Below, one piece after another: positions 1 to 9,992 of a stretch of 64,000 nucleotides of DNA. This DNA is from Alentia gelatinosa. Taxonomy: Eukaryota > Annelida > Polychaeta > Phyllodocida > Polynoidae. The stretch spans positions 31,996,988-32,060,987 of the forward strand of contig OX465584.1 in NCBI GenBank assembly GCA_950022655.1. Direction: 5' to 3'. A program made the translations under genes and the position numbers. Position 1 is the stretch's first letter. Every line of letters begins with the position of its first letter. Below the pieces are notes generated by a model, which was not told where the DNA came from, searched no databases, and was given only the letters and a program-made list of their open reading frames with translations.

Positions 1-1258
1 AAGCAGCTGATCCACCAAGCCAGCGCTAGGGCCAGCCAATGGCATTATGGTGAAATTATGGTCATCAGCGACAGTTGCCGGCCCAAATTGCGTGTCTGTG
101 GTGATGATCTCCTTGGTGGATCAGTGAATAACGGCCACATAAGCTAACAAAGCCGGCCCTGCCAATAGCTTGCCCATCATAGAACATGATTGCCTGACCT
201 GAGAGTGAAAATTCATGGACAAGGTGTGGATTGAACCACACTGGTCAACCTCTTAAGCAGGTATTCCACCAAGCCAGTGCTAGCCCTAGCCGAGTGCCTT
301 GTGGTCACCTGTTGGTCGTCGGCGACAGTTGCCGGCCCAACTCTAACACCAGCGGTGATGATTTTCTCCTTCACAGCTGGTCTCACCAACTTCCAGTCCA
401 TAGTCATGTCTCCAAAACCCTGTTGCCAACAAGTGTTGGCTGGCCTGTTGGTTGTCACGGACCGCCAGCTGGGGCCAATACACCATTTTGAGGCTGATCC
501 AGCAAAATGTACTGAGAAGGTCGGCCTGCTGAACATGAAATTGTGATATGCCTCCAGCAAACCATTGCTGGCAATGGCTGGCCCAAAACTCTTTCAATTG
601 ATTTTTAGCAGTGGAAGGCCAGCTGGCCAATCATGCCATGAGGTTTCCTGGGATCTGTGTTGACCACTCACCCGCATATATACAGCACCAGGCACTGTTA
701 ACATGAAGGGGCTGCACCCATGACCACTAACCCATGAGCAGAATTCTAGCTACAGAGTGTGCCATACACATTCATGATATCTACACTTATCTTTAATTAC
801 CTTCATTGTTCAGCTAACTGCAGTATTCTGTGCAAAATTGCCATGCATTCATCATTCCCGTACCAATCCCAATGTGGCGACACACTGCTCCACTCAATCA
901 CTGGGTTGTGCACAGCATGAGCAGCATAGTGTATGGAGACGGGTTCGGTGTACTCTCTATTGGATGAACAGGGACCTCGGATTGCACGTTAGTGCAGCCA
1001 ACGTCCACCAGACTCCAACAGCAAACCTGCTGCATGTTCATTGCCTCGCCGGCACCAGCCGGCTGTAGTGCTTGGGGGATCCAATCGCTAGCTGCTCACT
1101 GAGCGCCGTGTGTACATCTTATGGTCATCAGCAAGCTAGAAATAGAGGATTTGCTGGGAGAATTTGGAGAATTAGGGGTGGCCAGTTGGCCAGCACAACT
1201 GAACAGCGTTGGCTGGAGGGTAGAAACTGGTCTGCGGAGTGCCTGTTTTGTGGATCAG
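1..1258 (+). repeat. Dispersed repeat with GCTGATCCACCAA ends, long copy
   Basis: The block starts with AAGCAGCTGATCCACCAA and ends near 1245-1258 with the inverted form (GTGGATCAGCTGCTTT), so it has terminal inverted repeats. It contains an internal duplication: the segment around 7-110 (CCACCAAGCCAG, then GACAGTTGCCGGCCCAA) recurs at about 268-345. Parts of it recur at 6968-7290 and, reverse-complemented, at 14017-14516, where 838-1000 and 1145-1258 also have counterparts. Open frames inside are short and overlap in several frames, so I treat it as non-coding. It looks like a non-autonomous DNA transposon or a composite repeat; its family is unknown to me. The left edge coincides with the window start, so it may extend further. 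Confidence 0.7.
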
Positions 1259-1335
1259 CTGCTTTAATGAGAAAATAGCAGAGGACAAAGGACAGCTAGG
1301 CAAGGTTGAGCCACCGATTAGTAGACTGACTTGTC

Positions 1336-1540
1336 TAGGACTAATACCCACCAACCCCTCTCCTCGATATCCGCCAGTTGAGCGAAGGGTTACGTAATTT
1401 GCCTGCGACAAGTTCACCGACTCCTATACGATTTGCAAGCTAATCGTTCAACCCTTTATTTGTAGATGGGCATTGGGCTTTAAGCCGGATGCCCATCTAC
1501 CGATTTAGGGTTGAACGATTAGGAGAGGGTATTAGTCCTA
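1336..1540. mobile_element. Fold-back MITE, 14-bp perfect terminal inverted repeats
   Basis: TAGGACTAATACCC at 1336-1349 is perfectly inverted at 1527-1540. Inside lies a second inverted repeat: 1440-1473 pairs with 1489-1522 (CTAATCGTTCAACCC against GGGTTGAACGATTAG, and GTAGATGGGCAT against ATGCCCATCTAC) around a 15-base loop. About 205 bp long with no coding capacity. Typical of a non-autonomous DNA transposon; I cannot assign a superfamily because no clear target-site duplication is visible. Confidence 0.75.
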
Positions 1541-1824
1541 AGGAAATCAATCTTCACCTACCGACAGAGATATGATTATGCACCCCGCCGTCTGAGTTAG
1601 GATTTGGGAACAGTACCTTCAAGCGTTGGTCTTTGAGTCTACACCAAACGACTGAAATACGATTTCTGACCGACAGAGGGCCACTGATAAAAGAACCTTC
1701 CAGTTCCTTGGGTGAAAATAGAGGTTTATGTATGTGAGACTACGAAACGACACATTAAATGGTTGTATTATTTATAAAAATTAGTTTAAAAAATGAATAG
1801 AATGGATAGGGATATTGAATCATA
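1541..1824. other. No feature seen
   Basis: AT-moderate unique-looking sequence between the fold-back MITE and the minisatellite. I see no gene, repeat or signal in it. Confidence 0.5.
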
Positions 1825-2325
1825 TTACCCCTCGCCATACTGCCCCTCACCATATTGACTCTCATCTTACTTTCCCTCAAAGAAACTGTCCCTCAACCAT
1901 ACTGCTCCTCCACAATACTGCCCCTGAAAAAAATTGCATCAAACCATACTGCCCCTCACTATACTGTCCCGAAGCTATACTGCCCCATAACCATACTGCC
2001 CCTCAAACATTCTGACGTCCAACCATACTGCTCCTAACTATACTGCCTCTCACCCATACCACCCTATTGACCATGCTGCTCCTCACCATACTGTCCCTTA
2101 ACCATACTGCCCCTAACCAAAATGCCCCTGAATCATATTGCCCCTCCACCATACTGCCCCTAAATGATACTGTCCCTCAACAATACTGGCCCTTAACCAT
2201 ACTGCCCCTCAACCATACTGCCCTTAAACCATTCTGCCCCTCAACATAGTACCCCTCCGCCATACTGCCCCTCATCCATACTGCCCCTAAATCACACTGT
2301 CCCTCACCATAGTACCCCTATAAAG
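1825..2325 (+). repeat. 16-bp minisatellite, forward arm
   Basis: Degenerate tandem copies of a unit close to CCATACTGCCCCTCAA, about 30 copies with point changes and small length changes. On this strand the C-rich form is read. Because 16 is not a multiple of three, the open frames through the array change register and are not protein evidence. It continues in the opposite orientation from about 2340. Confidence 0.9.
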
Positions 2326-2339
2326 AGCAGAATGGTTGG

Positions 2340-3024
2340 GTCAGTATAGTTGAGGGGCAGTAACGTGAGGACTAGTATGGTTTAGGGCCATTATGGTTCA
2401 GGGCAGTGAGGTTAAGGAGCAGTATGATTTAAGGGCAATATGGATTAAGGGCAGTATGGTTGAGAGGCAGTATGGATTAAGGGCAGTATGATTGAGAGGC
2501 AGTATGGTAGATGAGCGGAAAGGCGTAAGGGCAGTAAGGTTGAGAGGCAGTATTGCTGAGGAACAGTATGGTGGTTGGCGGGTAGTATGGGTGAGGGGCG
2601 ATACAGTTGAGGGGAAGTATGGTTGAGGGGCAGTAGGTTGAAGGGCAGTATGGTAGAGGGACAGTATGGTGAAGGGGCAGTATGGTGGAGGGGCAGTATG
2701 GTTGAGTATGGTAGAGGGACAGTATGGTAGAGGGGCAGTATGGTGGAGTAGGGGCAGTATGGTAAAGGGGCAGTATGGTTGAGTATGGTAGAGGGACAGT
2801 ATGGTAATGGGGCAGTATGATAGAGGGGCAGTATGGTAGAGGGGCAGTATGATAGAGGGGCAGTATAGTAGATGGGAAGTATGGTAGAAGGGCAGTATGG
2901 TAGAGTAGAGGGACAGTATAGTAGAGGGGCAGTATGGTGGAGGGACAGTATGGTGGAGGGGCAGTATGGTGGAGGGGAAGTATGGTGGAGGGGCAATATG
3001 ATTCAGCGGCAATTTTGGTGAGGG
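2340..3024 (-). repeat. Same 16-bp minisatellite, inverted arm
   Basis: The repeat of 1825-2325 continues here in reverse orientation (GGGCAGTATGGTAGAG and variants), so the two arms form one long imperfect inverted repeat with its switch point near 2326-2340. Copies in the 2640-2990 part are more uniform than those in the forward arm, which suggests later local amplification. A 204-codon minus-strand open frame across it is a low-complexity reading of the repeat. The array resumes at 3357-3372 after an inserted MITE. Confidence 0.9.
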
Positions 3025-3028
3025 TTAA

Positions 3029-3356
3029 CCCTTTAAGGACGCATGATGCCTGGAGGCATCACCGCACTAAAGACGCATGATGCCTCTAGGCATCATTGTT
3101 CCAATATTAACAAAGAAATTTTAACAAAGAAATAAAAGAGCAATATTCATGAAATCTTCAGGAAATGTAGATATAACATCATATTTAGTATTTCTATCAA
3201 AAAGAAATAAAATATTTATGATTATGTATGATATTGCATGATTACAAACTTAATATCAATTTTAACCATTATGTGCCCGTCCTCTAGCCAGACAAACTGC
3301 CACCAGTATCTGTCCTTATAGGAGTAGCTGGGCCCCAGGCAGCCATCCTTAAAGGG
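3029..3356. mobile_element. piggyBac-like MITE with TTAA target duplications
   Basis: TTAA occurs at 3025-3028 and 3357-3360 directly outside inverted termini CCCTTTAAGGA (left) and TCCTTAAAGGG (right). TTAA duplication with CCC/GGG ends is the established hallmark of piggyBac-superfamily elements. Just inside the left end are two tandem copies of GCATGATGCCT, each followed by its near-inverse (GGAGGCATC and CTAGGCATC), i.e. two small subterminal hairpins. The 328-bp element has no coding capacity. Both flanks are minisatellite sequence (GTGAGGG before, GGGGCAGT after), so it inserted into the pre-existing array. Confidence 0.8.
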
Positions 3357-3439
3357 TTAAGGGGCAGTCCGGTTACGTACTATAATGAGATAAAACTGTA
3401 ATCTCAATAGATATATTACTTTTTATTGTGAAGAACAGA

Positions 3440-4050
3440 TATAGCACACTGATAAAATCGGTGTATGGTACACTAAGCGCAGGAGGAAAGCTTAAGCTAC
3501 ACTAAACAGTTAAACGCTATGATAAGCAAAGCATCGCACAAAACATACTTACTTGCCTACATTAGGAAGTACCTTACCAGACACCAATCGGCACTTATAT
3601 ACAAAACGAAAGTCATGCCTTATCTGGAATACGGCGGGGCTCTGGTTCATAACACTAACTGTACTCTGTTAATAAGACGACAACGATGCCAAAACCGGCC
3701 CTACGTGTATGTTACGGTACAAATTCCCCCCTTCAACTGCTTTCTTGCATAGATATTTTAGTATAAACTACTTACACGAACGTAGAGAAACACAACTACT
3801 CAAGCTGGCCTACCTTCGCTCAAAACACAAGGACTACCTAGAAACAGAGGCGAGACCCACCCGATTATTCACAGGCCCTGTGCTTCGCATGAGAAACCCG
3901 ATCTCATCTACCAAATATAAACACTCTGTTGAGTACAGAGCAGTGGAAGCTTGGAATAAGCTATCCCCGGATATATGTCATACAGAAAATAAGGAAAACA
4001 TATTTAAACTGCTGAAATGCAAACTCAGGGACCTATTAGGAAGGTACTAA
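3440..4050 (+). pseudogene. Non-LTR retrotransposon ORF2, C-terminal part, frameshifted
   Basis: Two overlapping frames (3519-3752 and 3709-4050) together read as the region downstream of the reverse transcriptase domain in LINE ORF2 proteins. Visible landmarks are YKTKVMPYLEYGGALVHN near 3600-3650, a QRCQNR segment near 3685, LHERRETQLLKLAYLRSK near 3773-3826, and a terminal YRAVEAWNKLSPDI near 3934-3975. This order is typical of jockey/CR1/L2-like elements. The frame changes near 3690-3710, so it cannot be translated continuously. The RT core lies upstream and is missing, as expected for a 5'-truncated or rearranged copy. I infer a dead copy; the clade needs a protein search. Confidence 0.75.
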
Positions 4051-6240
4051 GTCGGGCAATGTATATTTTGCGGTGCTGAAGTTAGCCACCCAAACCAAAT
4101 GGCGAACTGATAATCAACTGTTCCACAAGTCTAACCATACTTAAATGTCAGACTTCTGAGTATGAAGTTTACCAAAAATACTTACAGTTTGGGATAGTTA
4201 ATTGTGATCAGTAAATCCTGTTTGTCTACCATTGATTGCATGAACCTAGTGTAGTAGAGGAAGATAATTATGTAATTATATTGACCATTTTTGGCCATAA
4301 CTTAGCAGGAGGTAACAAAATTAGTTGTGATCAAACCATGTATTAGTGCTTTAAGAAATGTAACTTCTGTTAGCCATGATGCCACATGAAATGTAAGCCT
4401 ACTCTGTAGGCAATTCAAAGGCAGAGGAACCATAGTGCTGGGGTGCCGGGAAGATAGGAAATAATGTTTATTTCCTACAGCTGAACTCCAGGATAAATAA
4501 CATAATCAGAAATTTATTTTCTAAATAATAGAAGCGTTTATTACTGTATACCTGTCGGCGAACACCCTTTAATTACATACCGCTGCTGAGGGTGTAGTAA
4601 CCTGAATTTCCACACCACGGCTGACGTTTTCATACCTATACTGACTCTTTATACTTATGATGGATATATTTGTGAATATAAATTGTATCTTTGAATTGTT
4701 TATATATACTGTTGGTACGTGGGGCCTGCTACGGTCAACGATTAGGGTACTTTGGCAGGTTCCACTCAGGTATCAGGCCTCAGGAGGTGTGAAAGTTGTG
4801 AAAATGGTGACACTATGTGCACTGCGACGATTTCATCGCATCAGTGTGGCATACCCTTGTACTTCTGTTGAGATTGAGTGGAACGAATCCATCGCAGTTG
4901 GTGTAATAAAACATGGTCGACCAGTGTTTATGGGCCCATAAAAAGCGGGCGACAATTCTGTCTCTTCAGTGAAGCCGGGCTTTAAGACTTAAATCTAAAA
5001 ATGCCGGATCCTTTTTTTTGTCATTTTAAAGCAAAAAACTCCGACCACATCGCTGAATTACTTCTCATGAATGTAACATCTCTGTCTGTCGAAACCTGTT
5101 AACGTTGTTTACCACAAAACTCCAGTCCCTGACACCGTAACGTCATTTCTAACCTGTGCCATTACCGGCCTATTCAGATTCTTGTAAATATTTAAGAGAT
5201 CCCAAATTCAGATAAAATTCAAGAAGATTTATGAGAAAGAGGAGGACGACATGTGGAGATTCAAGCTAGGTTTGTTGAGCCTCTACAAAAGTATTCTCAA
5301 TGTGTTACATTATTGCTGCGCTAACGGTGTTATAGGAAATGACGCCTGTACGATATCTGTTCTTTAAATTTACCCAGAAAGGAATACCAGACCCTGAATA
5401 GATATTTATCTTTATAAGGCATTTCCCAATGGAACCAAGTCGGTCTTCCACGTTGAGAAGTGTTTGTCACTTGCATTAGGTACATATTCATAAAATGTAT
5501 GTACATATTCATAAAAACTTGGTGTTAAGACAATTCCTTATATACTTCACTGTAGGATGACTTAACAGAGAAATCACATCATAACAACTTTGGCACTTTG
5601 GATTGGTCATCCTGAGACATAATCGACATGGTTACATATCGATCAGGTACAAGTCAGTTTAGGGTGTCATCACTGAATATGACTGCAACACATTTCATCA
5701 TATCTGTAACATAAAAGTGATGTACTGTATAGAAATGCTGAAAATGATCCATTCAAGATAAAGGCTTTTGTTCAACAGGAGAAAATCGTGACAGGGGGAA
5801 GATAAGAGGATTATTGTGATGTATTTAATTCATACAGGCTCTGTCAGTGTTCTGGGTTCACCGTATCTATTCCATTATAGAACTGCAGAGTCAGCATTAC
5901 TTTTCTTTTGTTTCTCTGTCGCACGGAATAAGAGGTGACGTAAGTATATTCGTTACATTGTAAACCTTTAGAGAAAATCAAACGTGAGTATCTAACTGTG
6001 ATGATCTCGAGTAAAATTGATCAAAATCGTAGGGCACACAACACTTGATACAGGACTGAACTTTATTAGATAAAACAAAGTAATCACAAAAAATAGCACT
6101 TCTAGCGGAGTATGGTTAGTCCCTACATCCGCCATCAAAAGGCGCCACTGTCATATATGTAATGCTGAGAGCCACTCTAAAAGCAGATCCTTTTGGCATC
6201 GTTCGAGCATTTACCTCTCTAGGTGCCGTAGGGGGTTACT
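4051..6240. other. No gene or repeat recognised
   Basis: AT-rich sequence, possibly including the 3' UTR of the preceding LINE copy at its start. A 94-codon frame at 4657-4941 has no recognisable motif and I do not annotate it. I see no tandem repeats or inverted termini here. Confidence 0.45.
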
Positions 6241-6330
6241 GGAGAACTCGACCCGAAACGAACTCGACCCGTAGTTGTCTGGAGAACTCGACCCGTTTTA
6301 GAGAATTCGGTTGGAGAACTCGACCCGTTT
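6241..6330 (+). repeat. Short minisatellite, GGAGAACTCGACCCG unit
   Basis: The unit GAACTCGACCCG occurs at about 6244, 6260, 6284 and 6316, three copies carrying the leading GGA. Spacing is irregular (about 20 to 32 bp), so this is a degenerate array. It lies 50 bp from telomere-like repeats. Confidence 0.7.
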
Positions 6331-6380
6331 CAGATACTTATGATTAAGACATTTTCATATAGAAGGGAAGGTCCGACTAG

Positions 6381-6638
6381 TTAGGGATAGGGTTAAGGTT
6401 GGGATAGGGTTAGGGGTAGGGTTAGGGATAGGGTTAGGGATAGGGTTAGGGTTAGGGAAAGGGTTAGGGATAGGGTCAGGGTTAGGTTTAGGGATAGGGT
6501 TAGAGTTAGGATTAAGGTTAGGGATAGGGATAGGGTTAGTGTTAGGGTTAGGTTTAGGGTTAGGGTTAGGGATAGGGTTAGGGTTAAGGTTAGGGAAAAG
6601 GATAGGGTTAGGGAAAGGGATAGGGTTAGGGTTAGGGT
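6381..6638 (+). repeat. Interstitial telomere-like repeat tract (TTAGGG variants)
   Basis: About 260 bp of TTAGGG mixed with ATAGGG, TTAAGG, AAAGGG and TTTAGGG variants, all in one orientation. TTAGGG is the ancestral metazoan telomere motif, which argues against an insect genome. The degeneracy indicates an old internal tract, not a chromosome end. It may be a scar of break repair or fusion, or a telomere-derived satellite. The 121-codon minus-strand frame (Asn-Pro-rich) is only the repeat read as codons. Confidence 0.9.
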
Positions 6639-6854
6639 TCCAACCTACATACCTACATATATACACACTATTGACCAGTTTCAGATCCAAGCAGTTATAG
6701 GCTCTGATGAGTTGACACATAATAATATCTGATCACATACGAGGATATTGCATAGGATCAACTCCGAGAGGCCATGAGAGGCTACGAGAGGTTACACTTT
6801 TATGACAGGTTACACACCTCTTCCAAAGGCCCTTCCAGCATTAAAACCCTAGTA

Positions 6855-7589
6855 CAGTTGAACCCCGTCTAATGGACACCCTGCCTAAGCAGACACTTTT
6901 GGTCAAAACAAAAATTTGTCCCTCTATTAGATGTTAAATTAACCCGAGTAAGTGGACGCCTCACCTAAAGTGGCTTATCCACCAAGCTGGAGCTAGTGCC
7001 GGCCGATGGCATTGTGGTGGCATTGTAGTCGTTGGCGACAGTTGCCGGCCCAAATTATGCATCAGCAGCGATGATCTGCTCAGTGGATCAGCAAATAATG
7101 GACACATAAGCAGTCATGGCTGGCCCCGCCAACTGCTGGCCCATTGTCGTGTCTCCAAACCCCAGTCACTGGCAAGCGTCGGCTGGTCTGTTGGTCGTCG
7201 CCAACAACTGGCCAGGATCAGTAGCTCATTTTGAAGCTGATCCACCAAGACATACGTAGAAGGCCGGCTGGCCTAAAATCCCATGGAAGTGGGCACCGCT
7301 AACGGACACCTTGCCAAAAATAGATTAATCTATGTTCTTTTTATGAATGTGTGTGAGTATATTCATAGAAAATAATTCTATAATTCAAATTTGAATAACT
7401 TTGGATCCAATCAAAATATTGGTAAGTGGATTTCAGATCAATCATTGCCTCTGTCTCCCCTACATATCGCTGTATAATACTTGCATATTGGACAAGAGGA
7501 AACTTGAAAACCCCACATAAGCGAACACCCCACATAAGCGAACACTTTGACCTGGAACGGAGGGTGTACGCTTAAGCGGGGTTTTACTG
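6855..7589. mobile_element. pogo/Tigger-like non-autonomous element with TA duplication
   Basis: Left terminus CAGTTGAACCCCGTCTAATG and right terminus, read inverted, CAGTAAAACCCCGCTTAAGC, each followed by a shared ACACCCT, are about 75 percent identical. TA dinucleotides at 6853-6854 and 7590-7591 flank them. CAGT termini with an ACCCC block and TA duplication match the pogo/Tigger branch of Tc1/mariner. The 735-bp interior has no transposase. It contains about 320 bp (6968-7290) of the GCTGATCCACCAA repeat, so it is either a nested insertion or captured sequence. Near the right end, CCCCACATAAGCGAACA is partly duplicated (about 7512-7545). Confidence 0.7.
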
Positions 7590-7599
7590 TAGATTCTTC

Positions 7600-9035
7600 C
7601 GACATCCCCCAGGTTTTAGAATTAGAAAAAGAGTTCCTGAGTCCTCCCTTGCCAAACCTGAACTTCTAAATGCACATGTTCGGACAGACTCACTCTTTTT
7701 TACTTTTGAGTCTGGTCACCTTAATGTTTAACAGAGGAATGTCATCATTCCTTTATTACCGAAGAAAAGTCAAAATGGTTTCTGGAACTGGCGTCCTATC
7801 AGCCAGTTAGACACTGTTTATAAGATTTCGACAACAGCTTTGGCACTAAGCCTCAAAATCCACTAGCCTCTCTAATATAAAATAACCTAACTGGATTGAT
7901 TAAAACATACATCAGGTGCAACACTCTAACTTTAGAAGTTGTACTCTCAGCTATGTGAACAATAACAATATGACTTTTGTTATCTACAGATTTTCAAAGG
8001 GCTTTTGATCCTTTTGAATGGAAATCTATTGTGTCTTGAGCTATTTTGATTTTCACCCATTTCATTGACAGGATGAAAGGTATTTTCAAAGAAATAGGAT
8101 CATGTGTTTCAAATGGTGGTTTTAATTCTCACTGGTTCCCCACCAGTTGTATTACCAAATTCATTCATTATCCTTGTTTCAGAAATCCTTTCTATCTCTA
8201 TTCGATCTTCAATCTTACTAATGGGATCCCTATCCAAAGACAAATCGCTGGAGAAAGCTTTCCAATTCAGATGTGTACCGACCTGTAGGCTTTAGGTATA
8301 TTTGTTAAAAATTTAGCATGTCAATATAACAGTACATATGAGAATAACCCAAGAGAGTCATGAAAAGTCTACAATGGACAAATATATGTGAAGGGTATTA
8401 AAGAATGACTATTGTCTTAGGCTAAGGGGCATCAGGAGATACTCATCTTCAGTAGCATTGTATTGAAAATACTTTTTTGCAAGACTGTAGGTTGTTCTAT
8501 AAGTTTAAAGGATCAGGGGCATCCCATGGTCTATTTAAGGAATCCAACTGGTATGACATTCCTGGTGAAATTGACCTTGTCCTTGGTGATCTTCACTTTT
8601 CATATTCTTGTCTACTTCTTTACTTTAATTGACAGGTCTTTTCTTTTTGTCCAGGTACATATATACCAAAAAAGAGAGCCTTTGCTTAAATTAGAAGATA
8701 TAGTGCTTTTTGTCAAGAAGATATTGCTGAAAGTGATGATTATTGCTTACAACTCTGTGTGAATCAGGCATATATATTATATTCTTTTTTTTGTATACTA
8801 TGATTTCAGGGGATAAGACACTTGTATTAGGAAAGAAACATTCTTTTGTTCAATGTGGCATTAACACATGGAGTATTAGTGATATACAACTGGTCAGGGT
8901 CGAGAGTGCACATGTTTATTGAATATATCATATTTGCTTAAGGAAACAATGGAACTTCATGTAATTTGTAATTGTATGGTCAATAAAAAGAGCATTGGCT
9001 CAAAAAAATACACACAAAAAAAGAAAAAGAAAAGT
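7600..9035 (+). pseudogene. L1/Tx1-like LINE ORF2 relic with poly(A)-like tail
   Basis: Reverse transcriptase landmarks appear in order but in different frames with stops between them. NWRPISQLDTVYKI (7786-7827) matches the conserved segment before the fingers/palm. DFQRAFDPFEW (7989-8021) is motif A with its catalytic Asp retained. GSCVSNGGFNSHWF near 8098-8139 and FIILVSEILSISIR near 8163-8204 match the segments around motif B of L1-type enzymes. The YADD catalytic motif is not visible. The copy ends with AATAAA at 8982-8987 and an A-rich tail at 9001-9035. I infer a dead, degenerate copy on the plus strand. L1/Tx1 affiliation rests on motif style and is moderately certain. Confidence 0.72.
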
Positions 9036-9303
9036 CAGTGTTATTCATATAATACATGGATACATGCAAAGTAATATCCAGTGATTGGAGTAACCAAAGC
9101 CTTTCCATATTGTTGATACCTATAATATTGTACCATGATTCTGTTACTGTCTGCAGCAGACGACACACAGGCAGATTGTCAGGGTATATGCTAGGAGAGT
9201 GCCCAGAGCATTGACAATGTCAACTTGCCGTAGTTACCGACTTTAAGATGTGAACTAACTACCAGCACACTTTGAATCCAGGTCGGACGTCAGTATGAGA
9301 CTG

Positions 9304-9336
9304 ATATTCCACTCGCTTTACGAGCGAGTGGAATAT
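9304..9336. repeat. Perfect 13-bp hairpin
   Basis: ATATTCCACTCGC at 9304-9316 is exactly inverted at 9324-9336 around a 7-base loop. The ACTCGC/GCGAGTG composition resembles the hairpin halves that flank the TTATCTCACCCC MITEs elsewhere in the window, so it may be a solo hairpin of that family. Confidence 0.6.
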
Positions 9337-9410
9337 TTCTATTGGAAGAAACGCAGTATGCAGGTACGTACCAGTAAGGTATATACATTTTATCTCAGTA
9401 TCATACTGTT

Positions 9411-9992
9411 CTAACCGCTTAGTAAGCAAAATGAATGTTTATGGATCAACAAAAACATCACGATAGCTGGTGTCATACACATAAGAGACCTTATTATTGA
9501 CAAAAAGAGCTGCTTTTTCGTGGCTCTATATTTTCCTGAAAAAAGATTCAAAAGGTTAATTAACCCAGACATCTTTTTTTCCAGAATACTGATGGTCATC
9601 GCCACTGCATTCAACTCAAAACTTAAAAAGGTAGTACATTGAGCAGGTCCAAACATTTTATTTTCATTTATGGCAAACCCACAATCTAACAAAGTTTCTC
9701 TTGCTAGATTGCTTTATCTGCTTTTAACTCTTGGGTAAGAATATCAGACTTCTGGGTTAAGAACTCCGATGCAAATATTGAGCTATAGTTTTCACAACAA
9801 TATCAATGATTTTAAAACCTTCAAATACACCATCTAGCAAGAACCTCTTGTCTAGCAAATCATCATACAATTCAATGCAACAGTATAAAAATACACATGG
9901 GTTTAGCTGAAGTCTGCACCTGGATAAATAATGATTCCGGGAGCAAGGCCCAATAAAAGGCCTCATAAATTCAGATTCACCCACATGAAGAA
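9411..9992 (-). pseudogene. DIRS-like retroelement reverse transcriptase relic
   Basis: On the minus strand, 9692-9411 encodes a segment with MLDCGFAINENK, then GPAQCTTFLSFELNAVAMTI, then KYRATKKQLFLSIIRSL. In DIRS-type (tyrosine-recombinase) retroelements, and less closely in Ty3/Gypsy, the C-terminal half of the RT shows the same order: a K..GP...FLG-like block, a hydrophobic D/N..MT block, then a basic TK.QL.S..G.L block. Upstream on the same strand (9984-9757) a frame ends in a DKRFLLDGVFEGFKIID segment like the region before the RT in DIRS elements. Motifs A to C are absent, so most of the RT core is deleted. I infer a dead remnant; assignment to DIRS over Gypsy is tentative. Confidence 0.5.

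Noticed and set aside
2398..3012. Minus-strand open frames of 183 and 204 codons
   Set aside because: They are two registers of the 16-bp minisatellite; composition is almost only Pro, Tyr, Leu, Thr, Ile, Ser and His.
6355..6720. 121-codon Asn-Pro-rich frame, minus strand
   Set aside because: It is the telomere-like repeat read as codons.
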